A DNA stretch of 23,759 nt, from contig DAOVCZ010000006.1 of the NCBI GenBank assembly GCA_030669775.1, forward strand, positions 1 through 23,759, in the 5' to 3' direction. Positions 1 through 8,151 of this stretch are shown here, piece by piece. The first letter of the stretch is position 1; every line of letters starts with the position of its first letter. This DNA comes from Chloroflexota bacterium (GTDB lineage Bacteria; Chloroflexota; Anaerolineae; Anaerolineales; UBA4823). The notes below the pieces were generated by a model. The model searched no databases, was not told where the DNA came from, and saw only the letters and a list, made by a program, of their open reading frames with translations. The translations under genes were made by a program, and so were the position numbers.

Positions 1-1472
1 ATCGCCTCCCGGTTTAACGGCCGCAGTTCATTCTGCCGAGCGAGGGTGGCGATCATACGGGCATACAGCTTTTGGTTATCAGCAGTGCGGGGAACTTCTT
101 CAGCAAAATCTGCTTGCACCTTGAAAAGTTCACTGAACTCAGGATCAGATTGAGACAAGAGATAATACAACATGCGATCCCCAAGAAGGGCAATTTTCAC
201 ATTCAAGGGAACTGGTTGCGGTTCCAAGGAGACTGTGCTCAATAAACCCAGCATTTCCCCTGGTGATTCAATGCGCACTCGCTGGGTCTCCAAAGCGCGT
301 TTAAGTGCTTCCCAGGCATATGGCTGTGTCAACACCTTAAGTGCATCCATGACGAGGTAGCCTCCATTTGCCAGATGAAGTGAGCCTGGTTTGATCAACG
401 TGAAATCAGTTACCAAGGCACCCATTCTTACCATCTGCTCTACGCGCCCAATTAGATTTTGGTAAGTGGGATTGTCTTCAAAGATGACTGGAGCTCCCTG
501 GGATGCTTGGTTGTCGACAAACAAATTGACTTTATAGCGGAGCATTAATGAAGAGCCTGAACGACTTGGAGCGAGTAAGGTTGCTAGGGAAGCTCCTTCT
601 TTGGGCTTATCGCTCTCCTCATCGCTTTCCAGGAAGCGGCTGGCGTTATCTACTACATCCTTCTGCACTGCCTCCAGATACTCTAGCACCTGAGGGAATG
701 AGTCATACTCGGTCTTCAATTCACTAAGGATGCTGATGACTGCCACCTCAGTGATTTCGTGATTGAGCTCACGGATATTTCCGCGCAGCTCACGCTGCCA
801 GACAGGGATTTGCTGGAGCAGGGATTGTAATTCCTTCTGGAGACCTTGTACACGCTTCTCCATCTGTTGGCGAGTCTCTTCTGGAAGTTGTTTGAAATCA
901 TCAGGCGGAATCACCTCGCCATCTTTTACCGGGGCAAAAACCAGGCCTGCAGGTGTCCGTAAAAGGGAAAAATTGTCCTGTGTCGCTTTGGCTTGCAATT
1001 CTTCAAAGGCAGCTTCCTGGCGTTCTTCGATTTCACTTTCCACCATCCGGCGACGAGTCCGATATTCATCGCTCTCAAAGGCAGTTGAGAGGGCGTTGCG
1101 CAGGTCATCAACAAATCGGTCCATGTCTGCCTGGAACTTCGTCCCCATGCCTGGCGGCAGCTGGATGGCTTTCGGTTTGTGATCTTGATCGAAATTATGA
1201 ACGTAACACCAATCTTGGGGGATAGTTTCACTTATTGCTCTTTCCTGGAAATACTTTGTCACCAGTGATCTTTTCCCTGTACCAGTGGGTCCCAACGCGT
1301 AAATGTTGTAACCTCTACTATGCATTCCCGTGCCAAAGCTAATGGCTTCGACAGCACGTGGTTGACCAATGATCTCGGTCAAATCTTCAACCTGGTCACT
1401 TGTCTCGAATGAAAATTGGTTGGGATCAGTGGATTGGTAAAGTTGGTCAGGTAGTAGGGGTGACACGCTCAT
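1..1472 (-). CDS. Lon-like ATP-dependent protease, AAA_32 type (N-terminal part, cut by window edge)
   Basis: About 490 codons read open from an ATG at 1472-1470 to the left edge. The ATG follows a strong ribosome binding site (AGGAGG on the minus strand, complement of 1483-1488). The P-loop is GPTGTGKRS at residues 61-69, and a Walker-B-like stretch, NGGYLVMDA, lies about 380 residues in. Between them is a long helical, charged coiled-coil region (about 135-290). This arrangement is known from the Lon-like proteases of the AAA_32/LonB-lid group, about 800 residues long, whose Ser-Lys Lon protease domain is at the C-terminus. That domain would lie left of position 1, so peptidase activity cannot be confirmed here. 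The family is thought to degrade damaged or regulatory proteins in the cytosol. The P-loop lysine is followed by Arg rather than Ser/Thr. The neighbouring GH13 gene is divergent, so no operon partner is visible. Confidence 0.88.
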   Translation of the reverse strand, partial: MSVSPLLPDQLYQSTDPNQFSFETSDQVEDLTEIIGQPRAVEAISFGTGMHSRGYNIYALGPTGTGKRSLVTKYFQERAISETIPQDWCYVHNFDQDHKPKAIQLPPGMGTKFQADMDRFVDDLRNALSTAFESDEYRTRRRMVESEIEERQEAAFEELQAKATQDNFSLLRTPAGLVFAPVKDGEVIPPDDFKQLPEETRQQMEKRVQGLQKELQSLLQQIPVWQRELRGNIRELNHEITEVAVISILSELKTEYDSFPQVLEYLEAVQKDVVDNASRFLESDEESDKPKEGASLATLLAPSRSGSSLMLRYKVNLFVDNQASQGAPVIFEDNPTYQNLIGRVEQMVRMGALVTDFTLIKPGSLHLANGGYLVMDALKVLTQPYAWEALKRALETQRVRIESPGEMLGLLSTVSLEPQPVPLNVKIALLGDRMLYYLLSQSDPEFSELFKVQADFAEEVPRTADNQKLYARMIATLARQNELRPLNREA

Positions 1473-1783
1473 TGTGGAGTAGCCTCCTGGCTCAGAAGCT
1501 TGATCTATTCATCAGACAGATTCTTACATGGGTATCTTACCAAAATATATCAGCTCGAGTGAACTGGAGTGCCGATCGATTTTGGGCTGGCCCGTTCAAT
1601 GACCTTCGGCTTACTTTGATTTTGATAGAAACACTTCATCTTGGATATTTTGGGGGTGGTATTATTCCGAATGTACAATTGATCAAATAACTTTTTACTC
1701 TTCCGGCATCTTTACTTATTTTCCTGTCAGCTGGGTGCGATATAATGATGCAGACTTCTCCCCAATGGACCGGAGCCACAAAT
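1473..1783. other. Divergent intergenic region between the protease and GH13 genes
   Basis: This stretch of about 310 bases carries the upstream signals of two divergent genes. The left end has the protease ribosome binding site. The right end has a TATAAT at 1741-1746 in front of the GH13 gene. An open frame at 1400-1690 crosses it but has no ribosome binding site and no recognisable protein character. I found no RNA gene or strong hairpin. Confidence 0.5.
1741..1775 (+). promoter_or_regulatory. Probable -10 box and ribosome binding site deciding the GH13 start
   Basis: A perfect TATAAT lies at 1741-1746, with no convincing -35 box at normal spacing. A transcript from it would begin near 1753. 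That is downstream of the most upstream in-frame ATG (1745), which actually overlaps the -10 box. The ATG at 1784 is preceded by GGAG at 1772-1775, eight bases away, so it is the better start. A further in-frame ATG at 1805 is also possible. Confidence 0.45.
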
Positions 1784-4700
1784 ATGAAGAGGCCAACAAC
1801 CTGCATGGAATTTCACATATCTCGCCAGGCGCGTGATCGTTACCAGTTTAACCAGTCAATATTCTCCTTAAGCGGAAATGTGATCTTCGCTGATTTCTAT
1901 GCAGCTCGCATATTCGCGCAAAAGATGAATGAAAAACGAGATTTAATCCGTTTTCCTGAAGAAGCTGTTCGTGCAGGGCAAATCAATGCCATGGGCTTGA
2001 TCGACGAGATATTGCATTTCGTCATAGAAAAATATCGCCACCAGATTAATCCCATTGTAATGGGCGAGGCATTGGACTGGTTGGTTCAGCAAGTGGGGGA
2101 GGATGCCTTAAACATCTGCTTACAGAACTTCGCAGATCAATTCCCTCCACTAGCTGTTTACCGCAGAGAAAGTGATCTCCAGGAGTATTTGGATGGTTCT
2201 ACGGGTGGTGTACCTAACAAGCAGATAGTGTTGGAGGAAATGCTGATGCTTTGGCTGGCGAATATGAATCCAGCCTTTTCTCCACATTTAGAATTATTCG
2301 ATGATACCGATTTGGAGAAGAACACTGCCTATCCTGAAATTATCGCCAGTCTGAAAGAATTCTTCGAAACACAGCCAAAATTCGGGCCAGATAACCTCAA
2401 CCTAATCGATTTGCTGCGCAGACCAACGATCGCTGTTCCTCATTCGCTTTCAGGTCAGCTGGACTATATGCGCCAAAGATGGGGCCATCTGTTAGGGGAT
2501 TATATATTCCGCTTATTAAGCAGCCTGGATTTTATTTCAGAGGAGGATAAAGCCATCTTCCAGGGACCTGGACCGGCGAGAGTTTACGATTTCACTGGTC
2601 TGGATTTGGAGATCGAGCGTTTTAGCCCAGATAGTGATTGGATGCCATCAGTGGTGCTGATCGCAAAGAATATTTTTGTCTGGCTTGACCAGCTCTCGAA
2701 ACAATACCAGCGACCGATCTACCAATTGGACCATATTCCAGATGAAGAACTAGACCGTCTGGCAAGTTGGGGGTTTAAGGGGCTGTGGTTGATCGGTTTG
2801 TGGGAACGAAGTTCGGCTTCACAGAGAATAAAACAGCTGCGCGGCAACCCCGAAGCGGTTGCCTCAGCTTATTCTTTATCAGATTACCAAATCGCAGCTG
2901 AACTGGGGGGAGAAGAATCCTACCGCAACCTGCATGCTAGAGCCTGGCAGCGCGGCCTCCGCCTGGCATCTGATATGGTACCCAATCACATGGGGATCGA
3001 TTCGAACTGGGTGATCGAACATCCAGAGTGGTTTGTCTCGCTGGATTACTCGCCGTTTCCCGCCTATTCATTTAGCGGCGTGAATTTATCCTGGGATGAG
3101 CGGGTCGGAATTTATATCGAAGATCATTATTACGACAACACTGATGCAGCGGTGGTATTTAAACGCATGGACAACTGGACCGGGAATACGAAATACATTT
3201 ACCACGGAAACGACGGCACCAGTATGCCATGGAATGATACTGCTCAGTTGAATTATCTATTACCTGAAGTGCGGGAAGCTGTTGTCCAATCGATCCTGGG
3301 GGTGGCCCGCAAATTCCCGATCATCCGTTTTGACGCAGCTATGACTCTGGCAAAGAAACATTACCAGCGTTTATGGTATCCGGAGCCTGGGACCGGTGGG
3401 GCGATCCCCTCTCGGGCAGAACATGGATTGACCAAGGAACAATTTGAAGCTGCTTTTCCAGTGGAATTCTGGCGAGAAGTTGTCGACCGGGTAGCTGAAG
3501 AGGTTCCCGATACTTTGCTGCTAGCGGAAGCTTTCTGGTTGATGGAAGGATATTTCGTACGAACTTTAGGGATGCATCGGGTCTATAACAGCGCCTTTAT
3601 GAATATGCTGCGCGATGAGAAGAATCAGGAATATCGACTGGTGATTAAGAACACGCTGGAATTTGATCCGGAAATCCTGAAGCGATACGTAAATTTCATG
3701 AACAACCCAGATGAACGCACCGCGGTAGACCAGTTCGGAAAAGAGGATAAATATTTTGGGATATGTATTCTGATGTCCACGTTGCCTGGCTTGCCGATGT
3801 TCGGTCATGGGCAGATCGAAGGATTTGCAGAGAAATACGGAATGGAATTTCGGCGTGCTTATTGGGAGGAGAAACCGGATCCTTATCTGGTTGAACGTCA
3901 CGAACGTGAAATTTTCCCCTTGTTGCGTAAAAGGCATTTATTCGTAGAGGTGGGAGAATTTTCTCTTTATGATTTCTTCACCTCAGATGGACATGTCAAT
4001 GAAGATGTATATGCATACTCTAACCGGTGTGGAGACGAACTGTCCTTGGTTGTTTATCACAACAGGTATGCAGATGCACGTGGTTGGATTAAGGATTCCG
4101 CTGCCTCATCAGTAAAGACCGGTCAAGGTGATCAAAGGCAGCTCGTCTCGAGAAAGTTACACCAGGGATTGGGTCTCCATCCAGGGGAGGACCATTACAC
4201 GATATTTCGAGATCAGGTGACTGGATTGGAGTATATCCGCAATAATCGTGTTCTTGCAGAAGAAGGTCTTTATCTGGAGTTGGGGGCATATAAATATCAT
4301 GTTTTCTTGGATTTCCGTCAGGTTCAGGACAACGAGTGGCACCAGTATGCACAGCTGACCGCATATCTGGATGGACGGGGGGTGCCCAGTGTTGAGGAGA
4401 CCTTAAAAGAAATTATTCTGCGACCAATCCATTTCCCATTTCGGGAATTGGCCAAAGCGGAGATGATTACTCGGCTACTTGATGCGCGCTTGACAGGCAA
4501 CCAGAAAATGGTGGATATGGACCTGATGAGCGAAGTTGAGCAAAAAGCAGCCCACCTGCTGGTGGAAATCAACAAATTAACTGGCGCTGGAAGAGAAGAT
4601 AGCGAAATTCAGGTGTATGCTCAAGAAATCCGGAGCAAGGTAAAGGCGATACTTGAACTACCTGCCTTGAGAGAAGCTGCCTCCGCGGATTCAAGACGAA

Positions 4701-5284
4701 ATTACAAATCGGCGGTGAACCAAGTTTTAAATAACCTCAGCTTGGAGGAGAAGGACATTAGTCGGTGGAGTGTGCTGATAGGGTGGGCAATGACTCACAA
4801 CTTGGGTCGTATGATGGGGGATGATGGGGCTACCGATAGAAGCCAGAGCTGGATCGATGAGTGGCTATTAGGTCGAATCTTAGTAAGCTCGATGACGGAT
4901 CTCGGGTTGAGCGAAACTGAGTCCTGGCGATCGGTTGGTCTGATGAAAATCCTGATCCGACATCAGATGTGGTACCAGATAAACACCCCAAAGCGTAAGC
5001 GCGCTTACCGGATTCTGGAAAGATTATTCGAGGATGAAGTTGTACGAGGGTATTTGCAGGTCAATCGTTACCAGGGCATATTATGGTTCAACAAAGAAGC
5101 ATTCGAAGAGTTATTGGTTTGGATGATGAGGATCGCGGCAATTAACGTCATTGCAGATAAGAATTTGAGCTCAGATGAAGCACGCGATCAGATAACCGGT
5201 CACTACCAGGTTATCCGTAAATTAAAGAAAGCAGAATCAAAATCTGAATATCAGGTGGAAAAATTATTAGAAGGGACGAGTTAA
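1784..5284 (+). CDS. Large GH13 alpha-amylase-family protein
   Basis: A protein of 1166 residues from the ATG at 1784. The central part is a GH13 (beta/alpha)8 domain, roughly residues 320-700. Region I is DMVPNH (from D397), region II is RFDAAMTLAKKH with nucleophile D517, region III is LLLAEAFW with acid/base E582, and region IV is FMNNPDE with stabilising D643. All three catalytic carboxylates are present, but the usual His of region IV (NHD) is Pro, as in the GlgE-type (GH13_3) motif. About 320 N-terminal and 460 mostly helical C-terminal residues match nothing I can name. There is no signal peptide, so it is probably cytosolic. It lies next to GH57, glgC and malQ, so a role in glycogen or maltodextrin turnover is likely. 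Hydrolase, transferase and phosphorylase activities cannot be told apart from sequence. It converges with the GH57 gene 37 bases downstream. Confidence 0.85.
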   Translation: MKRPTTCMEFHISRQARDRYQFNQSIFSLSGNVIFADFYAARIFAQKMNEKRDLIRFPEEAVRAGQINAMGLIDEILHFVIEKYRHQINPIVMGEALDWLVQQVGEDALNICLQNFADQFPPLAVYRRESDLQEYLDGSTGGVPNKQIVLEEMLMLWLANMNPAFSPHLELFDDTDLEKNTAYPEIIASLKEFFETQPKFGPDNLNLIDLLRRPTIAVPHSLSGQLDYMRQRWGHLLGDYIFRLLSSLDFISEEDKAIFQGPGPARVYDFTGLDLEIERFSPDSDWMPSVVLIAKNIFVWLDQLSKQYQRPIYQLDHIPDEELDRLASWGFKGLWLIGLWERSSASQRIKQLRGNPEAVASAYSLSDYQIAAELGGEESYRNLHARAWQRGLRLASDMVPNHMGIDSNWVIEHPEWFVSLDYSPFPAYSFSGVNLSWDERVGIYIEDHYYDNTDAAVVFKRMDNWTGNTKYIYHGNDGTSMPWNDTAQLNYLLPEVREAVVQSILGVARKFPIIRFDAAMTLAKKHYQRLWYPEPGTGGAIPSRAEHGLTKEQFEAAFPVEFWREVVDRVAEEVPDTLLLAEAFWLMEGYFVRTLGMHRVYNSAFMNMLRDEKNQEYRLVIKNTLEFDPEILKRYVNFMNNPDERTAVDQFGKEDKYFGICILMSTLPGLPMFGHGQIEGFAEKYGMEFRRAYWEEKPDPYLVERHEREIFPLLRKRHLFVEVGEFSLYDFFTSDGHVNEDVYAYSNRCGDELSLVVYHNRYADARGWIKDSAASSVKTGQGDQRQLVSRKLHQGLGLHPGEDHYTIFRDQVTGLEYIRNNRVLAEEGLYLELGAYKYHVFLDFRQVQDNEWHQYAQLTAYLDGRGVPSVEETLKEIILRPIHFPFRELAKAEMITRLLDARLTGNQKMVDMDLMSEVEQKAAHLLVEINKLTGAGREDSEIQVYAQEIRSKVKAILELPALREAASADSRRNYKSAVNQVLNNLSLEEKDISRWSVLIGWAMTHNLGRMMGDDGATDRSQSWIDEWLLGRILVSSMTDLGLSETESWRSVGLMKILIRHQMWYQINTPKRKRAYRILERLFEDEVVRGYLQVNRYQGILWFNKEAFEELLVWMMRIAAINVIADKNLSSDEARDQITGHYQVIRKLKKAESKSEYQVEKLLEGTS

Positions 5285-5321
5285 TTAATCTTCTTGGGGG
5301 GAAATACGAATGATTGGTTAT

Positions 5322-6755
5322 CTAACTTGAAATGGAGAGATGATCCTCCGCTACCCAACTTCGTGACAGGTGTTGGTTGAACACTTGATCAGCCCTCAAC
5401 CCCGATCGTGGGCTGATGACGTGTTTTAAGTCGGATACAATCTGGGGTGATAGATCATCCCCCGTAGCCAGGCGGGCTAAACGGACAGCTTGCGCTGCAT
5501 AGGCGATCACGTTCTTGGGTTCGATGCGATCGAAATCCTCAAAAAACCAGCCGCACGAGGTGAAGATACGCTGCCTTTCGCGCTGTGACTCAAGCATGAG
5601 GTATATCCGCCAAATCTGATCATCGGTCAAGGGATGGCTTGCCATCTCAGAGATTAATTTCTGGACCTGGATTTCACCCAGCATGACATGGATATAGCGC
5701 TGGCGAAGAACTCTTGGCTTGGGGATCAATGGGTAAACGGTTTCAAAGTACAAGCCATCGAGGGCGATTGCCAATCGATTGAGAGAATACCGCAGGTGTG
5801 ACTTCCATCGGCCATCCAAGGGATTGCAGGCGCATTCACCGGCCCAGCGTGTAACCCCATGATGGCAGGACCAGGAAGTTCGCTCGCGAATGCGTATCGT
5901 CTTTGACACTGGGTGTGTTTTCAACCACAGTGCGGGATATGTCCTGCTTAACCCAGCTGAGCCGCCAGCCCCATCCAGTAATTGAGCCAGAAACTGTTCC
6001 CGGAAAGGCTGGTGGTGCCCATACAGCTCACCATCGGAGGCTAATAAAATTAATTGGTCTTGGCCGCTTTTTCCCTCCTTGGTTAGATAATATGAAGCAA
6101 GTTCACTCTCAACGAAGAGATCGGCATTGGCGGTGGCGTGTGGATCGAAACTTATTTTGGTACTTAAATCCCGCTGGTAGAAGAATACGATGATGCTCTT
6201 ACCACCCGGGAGATCGACCTTGTAAGGCTTGGTCGGATCTAATCTGTCAATTTCTGCCTGCCAGGGAGCCAGAATTGTAAATACAATCCCCAGGTTTGAC
6301 ATAATCGCTAATGTCTCATAATCAACTGCAGTTTCGGGCAACCACATTCCTTGCGGGCGATGCCCAAACCGATGGTTGAAATCTGCTATCCCCCAGCTAA
6401 CTTGAATGATTTTATCTGAGGAAGAAGCTAAAGGTAAGATGGTGTGATTGTAGGCTTGAGCAATGGCATTACCTACACCGTAACGTTTAAGATTGGATCT
6501 ATCCTGGTTGAGAATTTGCTGGTAAGTGACTTGATCTTGGGACTGCAGCCAGGAGAACAAAGTGGGACCGACATTAAAACTGATCCCAGCAAAATTTTTT
6601 AGTCTGGCATTTGGTCGGTAGCACTCCTGGAGGATGCGTTCGTTCCAGTTGTCGTAAGGCGCGGCTCCGGGTTCATTAGGGATGATGCTAGTTAAAGGGT
6701 CTTCGCGCGGGGGTTGGTAGAAATGCCCATGGATGCTGAATGCTTTGATTGGCAT
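5322..6755 (-). CDS. GH57 family glycoside hydrolase with DUF3536 region
   Basis: A protein of 477 residues. The GH57 signature HGHFYQPP is at residues 9-16 (H-x-H with Q14-P15). The nucleophile candidate is E141 in GMWLPETAVD, and the acid/base candidate is D241 in ASDGELYGHH. The C-terminal third has the DUF3536 hallmark TSCGWFFEDF and flanking helices. GH57 enzymes act with retention on alpha-1,4 or alpha-1,6 glucans as amylases, branching enzymes or glucanotransferases. The DUF3536 subgroup has no settled activity that I know of. As I recall, relatives are often near 800 residues, so this copy looks short at the C-terminus, but the frame ends cleanly with no sign of a frameshift. There is no clear ribosome binding site before the ATG. 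A TATAAT on the minus strand (complement of 6803-6808) lies about 50 bases upstream. It is divergent from glgC. Confidence 0.88.
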   Translation of the reverse strand: MPIKAFSIHGHFYQPPREDPLTSIIPNEPGAAPYDNWNERILQECYRPNARLKNFAGISFNVGPTLFSWLQSQDQVTYQQILNQDRSNLKRYGVGNAIAQAYNHTILPLASSSDKIIQVSWGIADFNHRFGHRPQGMWLPETAVDYETLAIMSNLGIVFTILAPWQAEIDRLDPTKPYKVDLPGGKSIIVFFYQRDLSTKISFDPHATANADLFVESELASYYLTKEGKSGQDQLILLASDGELYGHHQPFREQFLAQLLDGAGGSAGLSRTYPALWLKTHPVSKTIRIRERTSWSCHHGVTRWAGECACNPLDGRWKSHLRYSLNRLAIALDGLYFETVYPLIPKPRVLRQRYIHVMLGEIQVQKLISEMASHPLTDDQIWRIYLMLESQRERQRIFTSCGWFFEDFDRIEPKNVIAYAAQAVRLARLATGDDLSPQIVSDLKHVISPRSGLRADQVFNQHLSRSWVAEDHLSISS

Positions 6756-6888
6756 AATGTTGAGAGTGAATGATCGTGGATTTCAGCAAGACCAAAAAAG
6801 TGATTATATCATCTCCTCGAAACATCCAGGATCTATTATCGTGTAAAATTAATCGAACTCATCGGCTTACGAACGGGAAGGAGTATAA
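6756..6888. promoter_or_regulatory. Divergent promoter region between GH57 and glgC
   Basis: This 133-base region between two divergent alpha-glucan genes could carry a shared operator. On the minus strand a perfect TATAAT is the complement of 6803-6808. On the plus strand a TAAAAT at 6844-6849 is a candidate -10 box for glgC. A strong ribosome binding site, AAGGAG at 6878-6883, sits five bases before the glgC ATG. No good -35 boxes are visible, which would fit activator-dependent promoters. Confidence 0.45.
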
Positions 6889-8151
6889 ATGAAAACGCGA
6901 GCAGTCATCATGGCTGGCGGAGAGGGTTCTCGATTGGGCACCCTGACTGCCAAACGAACGAAACCGGCTGTGCCATTTGCCGGAAAATACCGCATCATCG
7001 ATTTCACGCTCTCTAATTGTGTTAACTCTGAGATTTTCGATGTCATGATCTTAGCTCAATATCGTCCTCATTCTCTGATCGAGCATATTGCTGCGGGAGG
7101 ACCATGGGATCTGAATCGGGATTTCACCGGAGGAGTCCGGATTTACTCGCCGTATAAAGCTCGAGGGTCATCGGATTGGTATTTAGGAACAGCTGACGCG
7201 GTGCAACAAAATTTTCGTTTTATTAAGAGCTCCGATCCCGATTTCGTCCTGGTTCTTTCGGGTGATCATATCTATGTAATGAATTATGATGCCTTGATCG
7301 CATTCCATGTCGATCACCAGGCTGATGTGACCATCTGCACTATTCGCGTGCCGATCGAAGATGCATCTCGTTTTGGCATTCTAAACGTGGATAAGAGTTA
7401 CCGGGTGATAGATTTCGAAGAAAAACCTCAGCAACCGAAATCTGATCTGGTCAATATGGGTGTTTATCTCTTCAATATCGAACTCCTCGATAAAGTTCTC
7501 TGGGAGGATCACGCACAGAGCGACAGCAGCCATGATTTTGGAAAAGACATATTACCCCGCCTGGTAGCAGAGGGCTCTCGTGTGCACGCGTTTCCCTACT
7601 CAGGGTACTGGGTAGATGTCGGTACAGTAGATTCTTATTGGAAAGCCCATATGGATTTGTTAGCGGAACCGGCGCCGATCGATCTCAATGATCGCTCGTG
7701 GGTGATTCACACCCGCACAGAGGAACGTCCACCAGTTCGAATTTATTCAGGAGCTCAGGTAAGCAACAGCATGATCAGCGATGGATGCGTGCTTTCTTCT
7801 GATACGATCGTGGAGCGCAGTGTGTTATCCCCTGGCGTAAGGGTCATGCAGGGTGCAGTAGTGAGAGAGTCGGTGATCCTCACCGATGCCGTCATCCAGC
7901 CTGGAGCAATCGTAGAACGGTCAATCATCGACAAGCGAGTCAATATCGGTGAGAACTCGGTAGTGGGAGGGATTGACCTGACTGGAGATCCTGCTATCAC
8001 CATGGTTGGCAAGAACAGCCAACTTCCCGATAAGCTTAAAGTGGAACCAGGAGCAGTCATCGCCACTGATGTGATCCCCTCTGATCTGTCAACGAACCTG
8101 ATCCGCAGCGGTGATTACATCCAGACGAAGAGGTTGGCTTATGAAGTTTGA
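6889..8151 (+). CDS. glgC: Glucose-1-phosphate adenylyltransferase
   Basis: A 420-residue protein of normal length for bacterial GlgC. It makes ADP-glucose and pyrophosphate from ATP and glucose-1-phosphate, the committed step of glycogen synthesis in the cytosol. The N-terminal nucleotidyltransferase domain begins with MAGGEGSRLGTLT, followed by TKPAVPFAGKYRIIDF. It also shows GTADAVQQN, the metal/nucleotide motif LSGDHIYVMNY and the sugar-phosphate motif YWVDVGTVDSYW. The C-terminal third has the repeating hexapeptide pattern of a left-handed beta-helix, where allosteric effectors bind in the family. The start follows a strong AAGGAG. The last 11 bases overlap malQ, so translation of the two is probably coupled. 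The divergent GH57 and nearby GH13 genes support a glycogen locus. No glycogen synthase gene is present in the window. Confidence 0.97.
   Translation: MKTRAVIMAGGEGSRLGTLTAKRTKPAVPFAGKYRIIDFTLSNCVNSEIFDVMILAQYRPHSLIEHIAAGGPWDLNRDFTGGVRIYSPYKARGSSDWYLGTADAVQQNFRFIKSSDPDFVLVLSGDHIYVMNYDALIAFHVDHQADVTICTIRVPIEDASRFGILNVDKSYRVIDFEEKPQQPKSDLVNMGVYLFNIELLDKVLWEDHAQSDSSHDFGKDILPRLVAEGSRVHAFPYSGYWVDVGTVDSYWKAHMDLLAEPAPIDLNDRSWVIHTRTEERPPVRIYSGAQVSNSMISDGCVLSSDTIVERSVLSPGVRVMQGAVVRESVILTDAVIQPGAIVERSIIDKRVNIGENSVVGGIDLTGDPAITMVGKNSQLPDKLKVEPGAVIATDVIPSDLSTNLIRSGDYIQTKRLAYEV

Noticed and set aside
763..1231. Several overlapping short frames on both strands
   Set aside because: The true gene is the Lon-like protease frame on the minus strand, open to the window edge; the others are shadows.
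1400..1690. Open frame of 96 codons on the plus strand upstream of the GH13 gene
   Set aside because: It overlaps the protease start, has no ribosome binding site, and its translation looks random.
3566..3937. Antisense frame of 123 codons inside the GH13 gene
   Set aside because: It crosses the conserved catalytic motifs of the sense strand and has no family resemblance.
7755..8066. Antisense frame inside glgC
   Set aside because: It lies wholly within a strongly supported gene and has no recognisable protein features.
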